From assembly GCF_016919725.2 (NCBI RefSeq), contig NZ_JAJERH010000005.1, forward strand, positions 91,850 to 155,849: a stretch of 64,000 nucleotides of DNA. The letters run 5' to 3'. Positions 36,075 through 45,990 of the stretch are shown here, in pieces. The position numbers and the translations under genes were made by a program. Positions within the stretch are counted from its first letter, which is position 1. Every line of letters begins with the position of its first letter. This DNA comes from Virgibacillus sp. AGTR. Its GTDB lineage: Bacteria > Bacillota > Bacilli > Bacillales > Amphibacillaceae. The notes beneath the pieces are model-generated. The model was not told where the DNA came from, ran no database searches, and saw nothing but the letters and a program-made list of their open reading frames with translations.

Positions 36075-37496
36075 TTAACCATGTATTTGTTTACCATCTA
36101 CTGCAAGTGCAGCTTCACCAATCACTTCTGCTAAAGTTGGATGTGGATGGATGGTGTGTCCCACTTCCCAAGGTGTAGCGTCCAGCACTTTAGCAAGGCC
36201 AGCTTCTGAAATCATATCAGTCACATGAGGACCTACCATATGTACACCTAAAATATCATCCGTTTGCTTATCTGCAATTATCTTTACAAAGCCATCAGCT
36301 TCACCATAAACCAGTGCTTTACCAACTGCCTGGAAAGGAAATTTGCCTATTTTAACTTCATATCCATTTTCTTTTGCTTGTTTCTCAGTTAAACCTACAC
36401 TTGCTGCTTCTGGACTAGAATAGATACATGACGCTACCTGTGAATAATCAATTGGCATTGGGTTCTGATCAGCCATATGCTCCACAGCGACAATTCCCTC
36501 ATGGGAAGCAACATGCGCTAGCTGCATACCACCAATCACATCACCAATTGCGTAAATATGTGCTTCCTTTGTTTGATAGAATGAATTCGTTTGGACAAAT
36601 CCGTTCTCTACAATAATATCTGTATTTTCCAAGCCAATGTTATTTGTATTTGCTTTCCTACCTACAGAAACAAGCATTTTCTCTGCATGAAAGCGTTGAT
36701 GTTTTTCATTGATTTCTGCTTCAATTTGAACTCCATCTTCTTTTAAAAGTGTATCAGCTAGTACTTTTGCACCTTTGACAAAATTAATTCCTTTTTTCTT
36801 CAATAATCTTTCTACTTCTTTGGCAACAGCAGTGTCCTCAGAAGGTAGAATATCTTCTAAGTATTCAATGACAGTTACTTCCACATCAAAATCCGCCAGC
36901 ATCGACGCCCATTCTATGCCAATAACGCCTCCACCAACAATAATAATTGATTTTGGTAGCTCTTCTAACTGTAATGCGTCATCAGAGTTTAATACCGTTT
37001 TATGATCAATATCTAAACCAGGCAACGTTTTTGGAGTAGATCCAGTTGCAATCAAAACATTTTTTGGAACTAGCATGGTGTTCTCATCACCATTCGCATA
37101 TTCAATAGAAATCGTTCCGGGCATCGGAGAAAATATACTTGGTCCTAGTATTCTTCCGTATCCATTATAAACATCAATCTTCCCCTTCTTCATTAACCCT
37201 TGGACACCCTGATGAAGCTGATCGACAATAGCTCCTTTTCTTTTTTGAACTCTCGTGAAATCAAGCTTTGTGTCCTTCGTTTCCACACCGAATTCATAAG
37301 CGTTTTTAGTTTGTTTATAGACTTCAGCACTTCGCAATAATGATTTTGACGGAATACAACCACGATGGAGACATGTACCACCCAATTCTCCCTTTTCAAC
37401 AACTGCTACTTGCATCCCTAGCTGAGAGGCTCTTATGGCTGCTACATAGCCGCCAGTACCACCTCCAAGTATTACCAAATCGTAATCCTTAGCCAT
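36075..37496 (-). CDS. lpdV: Dihydrolipoamide dehydrogenase of the bkd complex
   Basis: LpdV reoxidises the dihydrolipoyl groups of BkdB, passing electrons through FAD to NAD. The 473-residue flavoprotein has the FAD motif VILGGGTGGYVAAIRASQLG at its N-terminus, the redox disulfide in GGTCLHRGCIPSKS, the NAD motif IIVGGGVIGIEWASML, and the second FAD contact YAIGDVIGG. The C-terminal dimer domain ends with the catalytic HTIHPHPTLAEVIGEA. It sits in the bkd operon, which separates it from the pyruvate-dehydrogenase E3. Confidence 0.96.
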   Translation of the reverse strand: MAKDYDLVILGGGTGGYVAAIRASQLGMQVAVVEKGELGGTCLHRGCIPSKSLLRSAEVYKQTKNAYEFGVETKDTKLDFTRVQKRKGAIVDQLHQGVQGLMKKGKIDVYNGYGRILGPSIFSPMPGTISIEYANGDENTMLVPKNVLIATGSTPKTLPGLDIDHKTVLNSDDALQLEELPKSIIIVGGGVIGIEWASMLADFDVEVTVIEYLEDILPSEDTAVAKEVERLLKKKGINFVKGAKVLADTLLKEDGVQIEAEINEKHQRFHAEKMLVSVGRKANTNNIGLENTDIIVENGFVQTNSFYQTKEAHIYAIGDVIGGMQLAHVASHEGIVAVEHMADQNPMPIDYSQVASCIYSSPEAASVGLTEKQAKENGYEVKIGKFPFQAVGKALVYGEADGFVKIIADKQTDDILGVHMVGPHVTDMISEAGLAKVLDATPWEVGHTIHPHPTLAEVIGEAALAVDGKQIHG

Positions 37497-37520
37497 TTTT
37501 CAACACTCCTCTATCAAATT

Positions 37521-38600
37521 CTAATTAGGGTACGTTTTTGCTATTTCTTCCCCTCTGAGTATCCGAAGAACACCAGCATTTAAAGCTTGTAGCTCATCTT
37601 CGCCTGGGTAGACAACCGTATCAGCTATCCAATTGATCCGTCGAATAATCGACTCAGTAAACGATTTTCCATGTGCAAGGCCTCCAGTTAAAACAATTCG
37701 ATCAACGTCCCCTGATAACACTGCACTCATGGAACCTATTTCCTTAGCTACCTGATAAGCCATTGCTTCATATATTTCCTTTGCCTTTTCATCGCCTGAA
37801 GCAATCCGTCGTTCTACCTCGATGGCATCACTTGTATGAAGATAACCCATCATTCCACCTTGCCCTACAATCTTTTTCATTACTTCTTCTCTATAATATT
37901 GCCCTGAAAAACAAAGTGCAATTAAATCCCCTGCTGGTACAGTACCTGCGCGTTCCGGTGAAAATGGTCCCTCTCCGTGTAACCCATTATTTACATCAAC
38001 TACTTTCCCACGTTGATGTGCTCCGACAGTTATGCCACCACCCATATGCGTTACTATGAAATTCAAATCCTCATATTGTTTATTCATATCATTTGCGACT
38101 TTTCTAGCAACTGCCTTCTGATTTAAAGCATGGAAAATACTCTTTCTTGGTATTTCAGAAAAACCAGAATACCTAGCAATTTCCGCAAGTTCATCGACTA
38201 CGACTGGATCAACAATATATGCAGGAATATTAAGGTTTAGAGCAATTTCATTTGCTATGATGCCCCCTAAATTGGAGGCATGTTCACCATTATAGCCAAT
38301 TCGCAAATCAGTTAGCATTTGCTCGTTCACTTCATATGTTCCACCCTCGATCGGCTGAAGTAATCCGCCGCGAGCACAGACAGCACTTAATTTAGATATA
38401 TTTATCCCTTCATAATCAAGCTGATTAAGAATGATATGTTTTCGATACATATGCTGTTCGATAATGGATGGAAATTGGTTTAATTCATCGGATTGATGAC
38501 GAATTGTTTTTTCAAAAATACATGTTTCATTATCAAAAACCCCTATCTTTGTAGAAGTAGAGCCAGGGTTTATCACAAGATTTCTAAACTTAGCTAGCAA
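37521..38600 (-). CDS. buk: Butyrate kinase
   Basis: Buk makes ATP from butyryl or branched acyl phosphates (isobutyryl, isovaleryl), the product of Ptb, giving substrate-level phosphorylation from amino-acid catabolism. The 359-residue protein is of the ASKHA acetate-kinase-like fold: [15 protein letters not shown] at the start, [33 protein letters not shown] with the active region, and [12 protein letters not shown] near the end. The start is a TTG at 38600, nine bases after GGAGG. It lies between bcd and lpdV in the operon. Confidence 0.95.
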   Translation of the reverse strand: MLAKFRNLVINPGSTSTKIGVFDNETCIFEKTIRHQSDELNQFPSIIEQHMYRKHIILNQLDYEGINISKLSAVCARGGLLQPIEGGTYEVNEQMLTDLRIGYNGEHASNLGGIIANEIALNLNIPAYIVDPVVVDELAEIARYSGFSEIPRKSIFHALNQKAVARKVANDMNKQYEDLNFIVTHMGGGITVGAHQRGKVVDVNNGLHGEGPFSPERAGTVPAGDLIALCFSGQYYREEVMKKIVGQGGMMGYLHTSDAIEVERRIASGDEKAKEIYEAMAYQVAKEIGSMSAVLSGDVDRIVLTGGLAHGKSFTESIIRRINWIADTVVYPGEDELQALNAGVLRILRGEEIAKTYPN

Positions 38601-38631
38601 TACATTTTACCTCCGTTGTCTAAGTTGTACC

Positions 38632-39726
38632 TTATCTTCTACTAAGAATATGATGTCCATTCAGCAAGAATTGACTTCTAGAATTACGTTCAGACTCAAT
38701 TCTCTCCTCAGCCATCCGATCAGCCGCTACATAGGTTGGAATGTTATCTCTTTTGGAAATAGCAAATACTTTTTGTAGACTGTCGTAAATGGTTTCCACT
38801 TTTTTCATTGCGCGATCATGATTATAACCATGTAATTCATCCGCTACATTTATTACACCACCAGAATTAATGACATAATCAGGAGCATAAACGATTCCTT
38901 GTTCATGAATAATATCTCCATGCTTTGAAGACTTTAATTGGTTATTGGCTGAGCCTGCAATGACTTTCGCTTTTAATCTAGAGATTGTATCATCATTAAT
39001 TGTAGCTCCTAATGCACATGGAGCGTAAATATCACAGTCAACATCATAGATATCGTCCGGATCAACAGCTGTTGCGTCGAAAGCTTCAACAGCTCGATTA
39101 ATTGCTTCTTTATTTATATCTGTAACAATTAATTGAGCCCCTTCTTCATGTAAAAATTCGCAAAGTGCATAAGCTACATTACCAATTCCTTGGATTGCAA
39201 TGGTTTTACCTTCTAAAGAATCATCACCATATGCCTCTTTTGCAGCAGCTTTCATTCCTTTGTAAACACCATACGCTGTTACCGGAGATGGATTACCAGA
39301 TGAACCTGATTCTGGAGAAATACCTGTTACAAAATCTGTTTCCATATGAATTAAATCCATGTCATGAACAGTAGTTCCTACATCTTCCGCCGTAATATAT
39401 CTTCCATTTAATCCTTGAATATATCTTCCAAATGCCCGAAACATTTCTGGATTCTTATCTTTTTTTGGATCACCAATAATTACTGTTTTTCCACCGCCCA
39501 AATTTAATCCAGCTGCAGCATTTTTATATGTCATACCTTTAGCTAAGCGTAATGCATCTTCAATCGCTTCTTCTTCCGATTTATATGTCCACATTCTTGT
39601 TCCACCAAGAGCTGGCCCTAAAGTTGTATCATGAATAGCGATAATAGCCTTTAAACCAGAATTTTTATCTTGACAAAATACTAATTGTTCATAATCATAT
39701 TTTTCCATATAAGTAAATAGTTCCAT
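38632..39726 (-). CDS. bcd: Leucine dehydrogenase
   Basis: Bcd oxidatively deaminates Leu, Ile and Val with NAD to the keto acids used by the bkd complex. The 364-residue protein matches Glu/Leu/Phe/Val dehydrogenases. The N-terminal domain has [31 protein letters not shown] with the catalytic lysine, and [11 protein letters not shown]. The Rossmann domain has [17 protein letters not shown], and the C-terminal part has GSANNQL and [19 protein letters not shown]. It is 31 bases upstream of buk. The deaminated amino group enters ammonium pools. Confidence 0.96.
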   Translation of the reverse strand: MELFTYMEKYDYEQLVFCQDKNSGLKAIIAIHDTTLGPALGGTRMWTYKSEEEAIEDALRLAKGMTYKNAAAGLNLGGGKTVIIGDPKKDKNPEMFRAFGRYIQGLNGRYITAEDVGTTVHDMDLIHMETDFVTGISPESGSSGNPSPVTAYGVYKGMKAAAKEAYGDDSLEGKTIAIQGIGNVAYALCEFLHEEGAQLIVTDINKEAINRAVEAFDATAVDPDDIYDVDCDIYAPCALGATINDDTISRLKAKVIAGSANNQLKSSKHGDIIHEQGIVYAPDYVINSGGVINVADELHGYNHDRAMKKVETIYDSLQKVFAISKRDNIPTYVAADRMAEERIESERNSRSQFLLNGHHILSRR

Positions 39727-39737
39727 GTTTATTCCTC

Positions 39738-40652
39738 CTAAAATGTATGAGCTGATACAAGAGCTAAAGAAAGTGAATATACTTTACTTTCAGCTGAATC
39801 TGCTCGTGATGTAAGTATAATCGGTGCTTTTGCACCACTGATAATAGCTGCCACTTTTGCATTAGCATAATAAACAAAAGACTTGTATAGTGCATTTCCC
39901 GCTTCTATAGATGGTGCTAATAGTATATCTGCATTACCAGCTACCTCTGATTTGATCCCTTTTTGCTGAGCTGCTTGATACGACACTGCATTATCAAAAG
40001 CTAATGGACCGTCAATCAGACATCCTTTTATTTGGCCTCTTTGTTGCATTTGGGTTAATACAGCAGCATCCATCGTCGACTGCATAGCCTCGTTTACCAC
40101 CTCAACAGGAGTGATAGCAGCAACTTTCGGGACATTAATACCAACAGCGCTAGCAACTTGAACTGCGTTTTGAATAATCTCAACCTTTTGTTGTAAATCT
40201 GGCGCAATATTCATAGCTGCATCTGTTAGAAACACTACTTTTTGCTGATTAGGGATTTCAAAAAGCGCGACATGAGATAATACTTTTCCTGCACGAAGGC
40301 CATATGCTTTATTTAATACAGCTTTCAAGATATCTTTTGTAGCTATTTTCCCCTTCATAAGGATATCTGATGCCTTATCATTTATAGAGAGAACTGCTTG
40401 CTTAGCAGCCTCATGATTATTTTCTACATGACGAATAGTCATGTCGCTATTCCATTGACTAGGTATTAAACCTATATCAGTTGCTAATTCGGTTATTTTC
40501 GATTCATCCCCAAATAGCAAGAAAGTACATAAATCTTCTTCGAGTGCTTTTTTCACTGCCAGAAGCACTTCCTTATCAGCCGCATTTACCACCGATACGG
40601 TTCGCTTTCTTCCTTTTTTTACTTTAGCTTTTAATTCGTTTAACGATTCCAT
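39738..40652 (-). CDS. ptb: Phosphate butyryltransferase
   Basis: Ptb converts butyryl- or branched acyl-CoA and phosphate to the acyl phosphate and CoA, supplying Buk. The 304-residue protein belongs to the phosphotransacetylase fold: [20 protein letters not shown] at the start, [45 protein letters not shown], and [19 protein letters not shown]. It is the first gene of the bkd operon, behind a clear sigma-54 promoter whose -12 element ends about 34 bases upstream of the ATG. AGGAGG precedes the start. Confidence 0.95.
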   Translation of the reverse strand: MESLNELKAKVKKGRKRTVSVVNAADKEVLLAVKKALEEDLCTFLLFGDESKITELATDIGLIPSQWNSDMTIRHVENNHEAAKQAVLSINDKASDILMKGKIATKDILKAVLNKAYGLRAGKVLSHVALFEIPNQQKVVFLTDAAMNIAPDLQQKVEIIQNAVQVASAVGINVPKVAAITPVEVVNEAMQSTMDAAVLTQMQQRGQIKGCLIDGPLAFDNAVSYQAAQQKGIKSEVAGNADILLAPSIEAGNALYKSFVYYANAKVAAIISGAKAPIILTSRADSAESKVYSLSLALVSAHTF

Positions 40653-40685
40653 ACATACCTCCTATCTCTGCCCCAAATATAATTA

Positions 40686-40702
40686 AGCAAAAACCGTGCC
40701 AA
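40686..40702 (-). promoter_or_regulatory. Sigma-54 (SigL) -24/-12 promoter of the bkd operon
   Basis: On the minus strand TTGGCAC, four bases later followed by TTTGC as TTGGCACGGTTTTTGCT, matches the sigma-54 consensus TGGCAC-N5-TTGCW exactly. It lies directly upstream of ptb and next to bkdR, which encodes the expected enhancer-binding activator. Confidence 0.93.
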
Positions 40703-40713
40703 CCTACAAACAA

Positions 40714-40727
40714 TGAAAACGCTTCAA
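40714..40727. promoter_or_regulatory. Possible CcpA (cre) site near the bkd promoter
   Basis: TGAAAACGCTTCAA resembles the cre consensus TGNAARCGNWWNCA but with mismatches at the 3' end. It lies between the -24 element and the candidate BkdR sites, where CcpA could interfere with activation. Weak evidence. Confidence 0.3.
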
Positions 40728-40744
40728 TTTGTAGTGCAACCACC

Positions 40745-40778
40745 TTGCAAATTATTGCAACAATGCAAATTATTGCAG
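40745..40778. promoter_or_regulatory. Direct-repeat upstream activating site, probably for BkdR
   Basis: The 14-mer TGCAAATTATTGCA occurs twice, at 40746-40759 and 40764-40777, 18 bases apart. Each copy is close to palindromic (TTGCAA at both ends in the first). The copies lie about 45-75 bases upstream of the -24 element, and one overlaps the bkdR stop codon. This is where an enhancer-binding protein would be expected to bind. Confidence 0.65.
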
Positions 40779-42833
40779 GTTATTTCTTTCAATTTTATAC
40801 TTATCCATTTTATAGTATAAATTTCTTATCGAAATATGGAGATCTTTTGCTGTTTTCGTTTTATTGTAATGATTTTTTTCAAAAACGTGTTGTATATATT
40901 GTTTTTCATAATGTTCAACAGCTTTTTGTAACGGTAAATCAGTCGTAAGCTGTTCGCTATGATGGGAAATACTCTCCGTCTTTGTTGCTAATTCTGGAAG
41001 GTGCTTTAGCTTAATGATTTCTTCATTCATATCCATGTATATCATTGCTCGTCCAAGCACATTCTCGAGCTCTCGGATATTACCTGGCCAATGGTATCTC
41101 TTTAATTCAGCTAATACTTCATCTGAGACAAACCGAACATTTCTCCCATAATCTTGATTAATCTTCAAAATAATATGCTCCGTTAAGACCGGTAAATCAG
41201 ACAATCTTTCCTCTAAGGAGGGAATGAAAATGGGTAATCGATTTAAGCGATAATAAAGATCCTCACGAAATGTTTTCGCCATGATCGCTTTCTCTAAATT
41301 TACATTTGTGGCGGTAATTATTCTAACGTTAATTGATATTGGTTGTGTGCCACCTACTCTTACAATTTCATTTTCTTGAAGTACTCGTAATAATTTTGCT
41401 TGCATATTTAAAGAAAGTTCGCCAATCTCATCTAGGAATATACTTCCATAATTCGCTTCCTCAAATAAGCCTTTTTTGCCACCATGCTTAGCTCCTGAAA
41501 AAGCCCCTTCTTCATATCCAAATAATTCACTTTCTAAAATGGATTCTGCAATGGCGGCACAATTGACTCTTATAAATTTATGGTGCTTGCGGTCACTCTC
41601 ATTATGTATAGCATGGGCAAATAACTCTTTACCTGTTCCTGATTCACCACGAAGTAAAACAGTTGCTGGTGTTTTTGCCCCTACTTTAGCTTGCTCTAGG
41701 GCTAATTTCATTTCAGAAGAGGTTCCGATAATATCATCAAAGGTATATTTCGCTTCCAAATTCCGAATAATTTGTCTTGCTCGCTTTAACTCAGTTGTCA
41801 GTGCGTGTATTTCGGAAACATCATGAAGTACACCAACGCTACCTTTCATTTTTCCATCCACAATAATTGGAGCTACATTCACATATACCTCTTTCTTTTT
41901 AGGGCCAACTTTCATCGTAGCACCTCGGACAGCTCTTCGAGTCTGAAGTACTCTCATATGCATGCTTTCTCCCTCAGAAATATCTGTAGTAGCTGGTTTG
42001 CCTATAACATCTGATTCTTCTAATCCAGTGATTCTTGTATATGCTGGATTGATCATAATCCCAAAGCCATTTTCATCTACTACACTAATTGCCTCATCAG
42101 AAGAATGAATAATCGCCTCCAACATCGTTTTAATTTCTTTTAGGTCTGTGTTTTCTTCAGCCAAATTCATGACTTCCGTAATATCTTTAAATACTGCAAA
42201 AGCACCAACTAATAAGTCATCTGCATTAATAATCGGTATTCGCGTTGTAATAACTTGTTTTTTATTTTCCAGCGTTAATTTTTGATTAACCTCTCTACGT
42301 CGATTACGTAATACCTTCGGCAACCTTGTATTTGCAATTACACTCTGGATCGACTTACCTTCAAATTCTCGTTTCTCTTTCCCTACAATTTTTTCAGCGC
42401 CTTTGTTGACAAACGTAACGATTCCTTCATTATTAATAACAATCATGCCGTCTCTTATATTATTTAAAATGAGTGCTTGATTACGCATCTGAAGCTTCAC
42501 TTTCTCCAACAATGTTTCCTTCTCATCAAATAATTCGTAAATAATATATGCGACACTTCCAGGAATAACTACCGTTTTTCGATTTCGTAGCTCAATTAAT
42601 TTGTCTAATACCTGATCGTCACCAGTTGCTTCAATTATTATATCAATATCCTGATGAATCCAACTTGTCCACTCCACGCCTACTGGGATGTTATATTTTC
42701 TAGCTAACTTTAAGCCAGGCGCATCTTTGTTTGTATCAATTACTGCTACTATTTTCATTGTCTGTGTAGCATATAAGATATTTAGAAGGATACTCCCACC
42801 TTTACCAGCACCAACAATTAGTACCCGCTTCAT
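40770..42833 (-). CDS. bkdR: Sigma-54-dependent transcriptional activator BkdR
   Basis: BkdR activates the bkd operon with SigL-RNA polymerase in response to branched-chain amino acids or keto acids. The protein is 687 residues from the chosen ATG at 42833, which follows AAGGTGGG. It starts with a Rossmann-like nucleotide-binding segment ([17 protein letters not shown]). Two PAS domains follow near residues 115 and 235 ([16 protein letters not shown] and [17 protein letters not shown]). The AAA+ domain has [19 protein letters not shown], the [11 protein letters not shown] sigma-54 contact loop, and [12 protein letters not shown]. The C-terminal Fis-type helix-turn-helix includes [19 protein letters not shown]. 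It is upstream of, and in the same direction as, the genes it controls. Confidence 0.95.
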   Translation of the reverse strand: MKRVLIVGAGKGGSILLNILYATQTMKIVAVIDTNKDAPGLKLARKYNIPVGVEWTSWIHQDIDIIIEATGDDQVLDKLIELRNRKTVVIPGSVAYIIYELFDEKETLLEKVKLQMRNQALILNNIRDGMIVINNEGIVTFVNKGAEKIVGKEKREFEGKSIQSVIANTRLPKVLRNRRREVNQKLTLENKKQVITTRIPIINADDLLVGAFAVFKDITEVMNLAEENTDLKEIKTMLEAIIHSSDEAISVVDENGFGIMINPAYTRITGLEESDVIGKPATTDISEGESMHMRVLQTRRAVRGATMKVGPKKKEVYVNVAPIIVDGKMKGSVGVLHDVSEIHALTTELKRARQIIRNLEAKYTFDDIIGTSSEMKLALEQAKVGAKTPATVLLRGESGTGKELFAHAIHNESDRKHHKFIRVNCAAIAESILESELFGYEEGAFSGAKHGGKKGLFEEANYGSIFLDEIGELSLNMQAKLLRVLQENEIVRVGGTQPISINVRIITATNVNLEKAIMAKTFREDLYYRLNRLPIFIPSLEERLSDLPVLTEHIILKINQDYGRNVRFVSDEVLAELKRYHWPGNIRELENVLGRAMIYMDMNEEIIKLKHLPELATKTESISHHSEQLTTDLPLQKAVEHYEKQYIQHVFEKNHYNKTKTAKDLHISIRNLYYKMDKYKIERNNLQ

Positions 42834-42972
42834 TTCATCCCACCTTGCATTTTTTTGCATAGTACTATGATACGTCAGTCTGCACGATTTAGCAAACCGA
42901 TTCTCTCCACTAATTCCTTTTTATATAATCTTCTGCTATACTTAAGAAAGAGCATACATAAGGGGAAATATA

Positions 42973-43221
42973 ATGATTAGAATCATCGCCGCACTCACAT
43001 TATTCATTCCTGGAGTCATATCTGCAATCGGAATAAAGCTTATGCGAGATGCATTATTTGATTCCTTTTATCCGATTTTCATTTATACAGGTGTGCAATT
43101 TTTTGTTGGATTTATTTTATTTCTTGCTGGAATTGCCTTTATCGGCGGATTTATTATACATCGAGACCGTAAAAGGCAACGCTTAAAGCAAGAGCAGAAA
43201 AAAATAATAGAGGATGAATAA
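42973..43221 (+). CDS. yqzF: DUF2627 small membrane protein (YqzF)
   Basis: The 82-residue protein has two membrane segments (residues about 4-22 and 33-62) and a strongly charged C-terminal tail (HRDRKRQRLKQEQKKI). It matches the small YqzF/DUF2627 family by the start MIRIIAALTLFIPGVISA, the pattern GIKLMRDALF, and its position beside bkdR as in B. subtilis. The function is unknown. The start is preceded by AAGGGG. It faces away from bkdR across a 139-base gap and is followed by its own terminator. Confidence 0.85.
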   Translation: MIRIIAALTLFIPGVISAIGIKLMRDALFDSFYPIFIYTGVQFFVGFILFLAGIAFIGGFIIHRDRKRQRLKQEQKKIIEDE

Positions 43222-43228
43222 GTAACAT

Positions 43229-43260
43229 GAGATGGGATATTTTTCCCATCTTTTATTTTT
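43229..43260 (+). terminator. Terminator of yqzF
   Basis: GATGGGA and TCCCATC form a 7-bp perfect stem with a six-base loop, followed by TTTTATTTTTTC. It lies just after the yqzF stop. Confidence 0.85.
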
Positions 43261-43359
43261 TCATCCTAAATAAACAAATTCTTTCACCTTTCGCAATGTG
43301 CAAAAAAAACTGAATTTATGTTATGATTTTAATTAAAAATATCATCGGGAGGAATTAGC

Positions 43360-44706
43360 GTGAAAGTAGCAAAATTTGGGGGGAGTTCTGTAGCAAATGC
43401 AGATCAATTAAGGAAAGTAGGGAATATTATAAAAGCTGATCCTCAAAGAAGATTTATTGTAGTGTCAGCTCCAGGAAAAAGATTCAAATCAGATAGGAAG
43501 ATAACTGACATGCTGATTGAATTAGGTGAAGTGCATTGTAATAATGGACAAACAGATGAATATGTCTACCCTATCATGCAACGCTTCAATGAAATTGTCG
43601 AGGAATTAAATATATCAGGAGAAATTCTTGAAAGTATTTCTCAGTCCATCCAATCTATTTTGCATAGTAAAAATTCAGACCCAGAAAAAATGGATGCATT
43701 GAAATCGATAGGTGAAGATAGTTCGGCAAAAATTTTAAGTGCTTACCTTAATCATATTGGTATTTCAGCTAAATATGTAAACCCCCAAGATGCAGGTATC
43801 TTAGTAAGTAATGAACCAGGAAATGCAAAAATATTACCTGAAAGTTATGAAAAAATTTACAATCTTAGAGACAGCGAAGAAGTTTTAGTAATACCAGGTT
43901 TCTTCGGGTATACGAAAAATGGAAAATTAATAACCTTCTCTCGTGGAGGTTCAGATATAACTGGATCCATTGTAGCTGCAGGAGTCAAAGCGGGTCTTTA
44001 TGAAAATTTTACTGATGTTGATTCTGTATTTTCCGTCAATCCGGCGTTCGTGAAAGATCCTCAAAAGATCACTACATTAACTTATAAAGAAATGCGTGAG
44101 TTAAGCTATGCTGGCTTTTCTGTTTTCCATGATGAAGCATTAATTCCTGCATACAAAGATGAAATACCTGTATGTATAAAAAATACGAATAACCCAGAAG
44201 CACCTGGTACATATATTGTTTCTGAAAAGAAACCAAGCGAGAAGTGTGTTGTTGGAATTGCTAGTGATACAGGCTTCTGTAGTATTTATATTAGCAAGTA
44301 TTTGATGAACAGAGAAATTGGCTTTGGTAGAAAGCTTTTTCATATTCTTGAGGATGAGGGTATCTCTTTTGAACATGCACCTTCAGGTATTGATGATATG
44401 TCTATCATTCTTCGTGAAAGTGGGCTGCCAATTGCAAAAGAAAAAAAAATATTACAAAGAATTCAAGCAGACTTACATCCAGATTTAATTTCCATTCATC
44501 GAAACTTAGCTATGATTATGATTGTTGGAGAGGGTCTTGTTAGAACCATTGGCCTTGCACAAAAAGCAACAACAGCTATTGCAAGTGCTAATGTAAATAT
44601 CGAAATGATTAACCAGGGTTCATCTGAGGTATCGATGATGTTCGGTATCAAAGCTGAAGACTTAGATAAAGCTGTAAAGTCACTGTACCATGTCTTTTTT
44701 GAATAA
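43360..44706 (+). CDS. Aspartate kinase (class III/YclM-like)
   Basis: Aspartate kinase phosphorylates aspartate, the first step toward lysine, diaminopimelate, threonine and methionine. The 448-residue single-chain form resembles B. subtilis aspartokinase III (YclM/ThrD). It starts with KVAKFGGSSVANADQLRKV, has the active-site stretch FSRGGSDITGSIVA near residue 193, and FTDVDSVFSVNPAFV. Two C-terminal ACT domains follow, the second with IGLAQKATTAIASANVNIEMINQGSSE. The start is a GTG behind GGGAGGAA. I see no lysine riboswitch in the 138-base leader. The gene is alone, between yqzF and spo0A, an uncommon place. Confidence 0.92.
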   Translation: MKVAKFGGSSVANADQLRKVGNIIKADPQRRFIVVSAPGKRFKSDRKITDMLIELGEVHCNNGQTDEYVYPIMQRFNEIVEELNISGEILESISQSIQSILHSKNSDPEKMDALKSIGEDSSAKILSAYLNHIGISAKYVNPQDAGILVSNEPGNAKILPESYEKIYNLRDSEEVLVIPGFFGYTKNGKLITFSRGGSDITGSIVAAGVKAGLYENFTDVDSVFSVNPAFVKDPQKITTLTYKEMRELSYAGFSVFHDEALIPAYKDEIPVCIKNTNNPEAPGTYIVSEKKPSEKCVVGIASDTGFCSIYISKYLMNREIGFGRKLFHILEDEGISFEHAPSGIDDMSIILRESGLPIAKEKKILQRIQADLHPDLISIHRNLAMIMIVGEGLVRTIGLAQKATTAIASANVNIEMINQGSSEVSMMFGIKAEDLDKAVKSLYHVFFE

Positions 44707-44748
44707 AAACACTAACAAAAGAATGGGTCGAAAGCATTTTTAGCGATA

Positions 44749-44786
44749 TAAAACCCGAACTTTATAGATAAAGTTCGGGTTTTTGG
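44749..44786 (+). terminator. Terminator of the aspartate kinase gene
   Basis: AAACCCGAACTTTA and TAAAGTTCGGGTTT form a long perfect stem with a four-base loop, followed by TTTTT. A-runs on the other side suggest it may also serve as terminator for the oppositely oriented spo0A. Confidence 0.9.
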
Positions 44787-44814
44787 TTTGTGGATTTTGT
44801 GGTGACAGATAGTT

Positions 44815-44995
44815 CATTCATCCCTCGTCAACATGCTTCGCTTTCCGCGAGAATGACCCATAGCCTCCTCAGTTAGCAATTTCTTTCGGACTCGTACTGT
44901 CTCTCTGGATAGGAAAGCCTTCAGCAACAATACTTCGCACGTAAAAAACACTCTTCTGCCTAAAGGAGTCTACGGTTATTTTGGACTACCCTAAA
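44815..44995 (-). repeat. Degenerate copy of a Bacillaceae intergenic repeat
   Basis: Read on the minus strand, ACAGTACGAGTCCGAAAG, then GCTAACTGAGGAGGCTATGG and CTCGCGGAAAGCGAAGC, resembles the inner part of the element at 17011-17299 (GAACTGCACGAGTCTGAAG, TTAGCTGAGGCCTTGCCCGC). It fills the gap between the two convergent genes and holds no ORF. Confidence 0.5.
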
Positions 44996-45025
44996 GTATG
45001 CTTACAATTTATTATAATAAATCGT

Positions 45026-45802
45026 TCAACTGGCTTTATGCTCAAGTCGTAAGTGATCGGCAACCATCGCAATAAACTCAGAATTGGTAGGTTTTGCCTT
45101 TGTAATACTTATGGTATAACCAAATAGAGCGGAAATGGAATCAATATTCCCACGACTCCAAGCCACTTCGATAGCATGGCGAATAGCTCGTTCTACTCGG
45201 GATGCTGTTGTATTATATTTTTTTGCAATATCAGGGTATAGTACCTTGGTAATTGAACCTAATAATTCAATATCATTATACACCATCGTTATCGCTTCTC
45301 GTAAATACATGTAGCCTTTTATGTGAGCAGGGACACCAATTTCATGAATAATATTGGTAATACTTGCTTCTAAATCCTGTTTTTTCTTCTCTTTACGATT
45401 CACTTTTGACACACCAGTAGATATTGCATTATGACCTTGTACTTGCCTGATTTGCTCTGATAAATTATCTAGATCAAATGGCTTTAAAATGAAATAAGAT
45501 GCTCCTAAGTCTACGGCTTTCTTCATTACCTCTTCCTGTCCAAACGCTGTAAGCATAATAACATGAGGTACTTTTCCAGATGAAGAACGTATCGTATTTA
45601 ATACAGCAAGACCATCTACATGTGGCATAATAATATCTAACACTAATACATCCGGTTCTAATTCCTCTAGCATTGTTAGACAGTCTCTCCCATTATATGC
45701 CGTTCCGATCACCTCAATATCTCCCTGTTCTTCGAAATAATCCTCCATTAATTGAATTAATTCCCGATTGTCGTCGACCAAACATACTGAAATTTTTTCC
45801 AC
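45026..45802 (-). CDS. spo0A: Stage 0 sporulation response regulator Spo0A
   Basis: Spo0A is the master regulator of entry into sporulation; its phosphorylated form activates or represses many genes through 0A boxes. The protein is 258 residues from a GTG at 45802 behind AAGGAGGA. The receiver domain has acidic residues in LVDDNRE and the phosphorylated Asp56 in [13 protein letters not shown], then MLTAFGQ and the lysine in FILKPFD. After a variable linker, the DNA-binding domain carries [20 protein letters not shown] and the sigA-contact region. It lies after spoIVB as in all Bacillus. Two promoters and a 0A box are visible upstream. Confidence 0.97.
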   Translation of the reverse strand: MEKISVCLVDDNRELIQLMEDYFEEQGDIEVIGTAYNGRDCLTMLEELEPDVLVLDIIMPHVDGLAVLNTIRSSSGKVPHVIMLTAFGQEEVMKKAVDLGASYFILKPFDLDNLSEQIRQVQGHNAISTGVSKVNRKEKKKQDLEASITNIIHEIGVPAHIKGYMYLREAITMVYNDIELLGSITKVLYPDIAKKYNTTASRVERAIRHAIEVAWSRGNIDSISALFGYTISITKAKPTNSEFIAMVADHLRLEHKAS

Positions 45803-45847
45803 AAAAGCTCCTCCTTTTATGTAGTACAAAACTTTTCACTATTTTAC

Positions 45848-45876
45848 ATATTCTACACAATTGCTAAATATCCTTT
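45848..45876 (-). promoter_or_regulatory. Sigma-H promoter (Ps) of spo0A
   Basis: On the minus strand AAAGGATAT matches the sigma-H -35 consensus RNAGGAWWW at every position. After 11 bases, GTAGAATAT matches the -10 RNNGAATWW. It lies 46 bases upstream of the GTG. This corresponds to the sporulation promoter Ps known in B. subtilis. Confidence 0.9.
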
Positions 45877-45878
45877 TT

Positions 45879-45926
45879 TTATTTAAAAAACTTTGGTTTT
45901 TTTAATATTTTCTTTAATTTACTCAT
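45879..45926 (-). CDS. Possible 15-codon leader ORF upstream of spo0A
   Basis: An ATG at 45926 preceded by AAAAGGAG at five bases opens a frame of 15 residues, MSKLKKILKKPKFFK, ending in TAA at 45879. It lies downstream of the vegetative promoter and immediately upstream of Ps, so only the longer transcript would contain it. The peptide is very basic (seven lysines) with hydrophobic residues between, like an amphipathic helix. I do not recognise it. A chance ORF in AT-rich DNA is possible, but the ribosome-binding site is strong. Confidence 0.4.
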   Translation of the reverse strand: MSKLKKILKKPKFFK

Positions 45927-45970
45927 GTTTTCTCCTTTTTACGATATGATTCGATATTTATAGACACTCA

Positions 45971-45977
45971 TGTCGAA
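45971..45977. promoter_or_regulatory. 0A box in the spo0A regulatory region
   Basis: TGTCGAA is an exact match to the Spo0A binding site. It lies about 7-14 bases downstream of the expected start of the vegetative transcript, a position suited to repression by phosphorylated Spo0A. A one-mismatch half-site (TTCGATA) lies nearby at about 45950. Confidence 0.7.
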
Positions 45978-45990
45978 AAATATTTACCTA

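Noticed and set aside
43222..43359. Lysine riboswitch ahead of the aspartokinase gene
   Set aside because: The leader is only 138 bases, part of it is the yqzF terminator, and none of the conserved L-box features can be seen.
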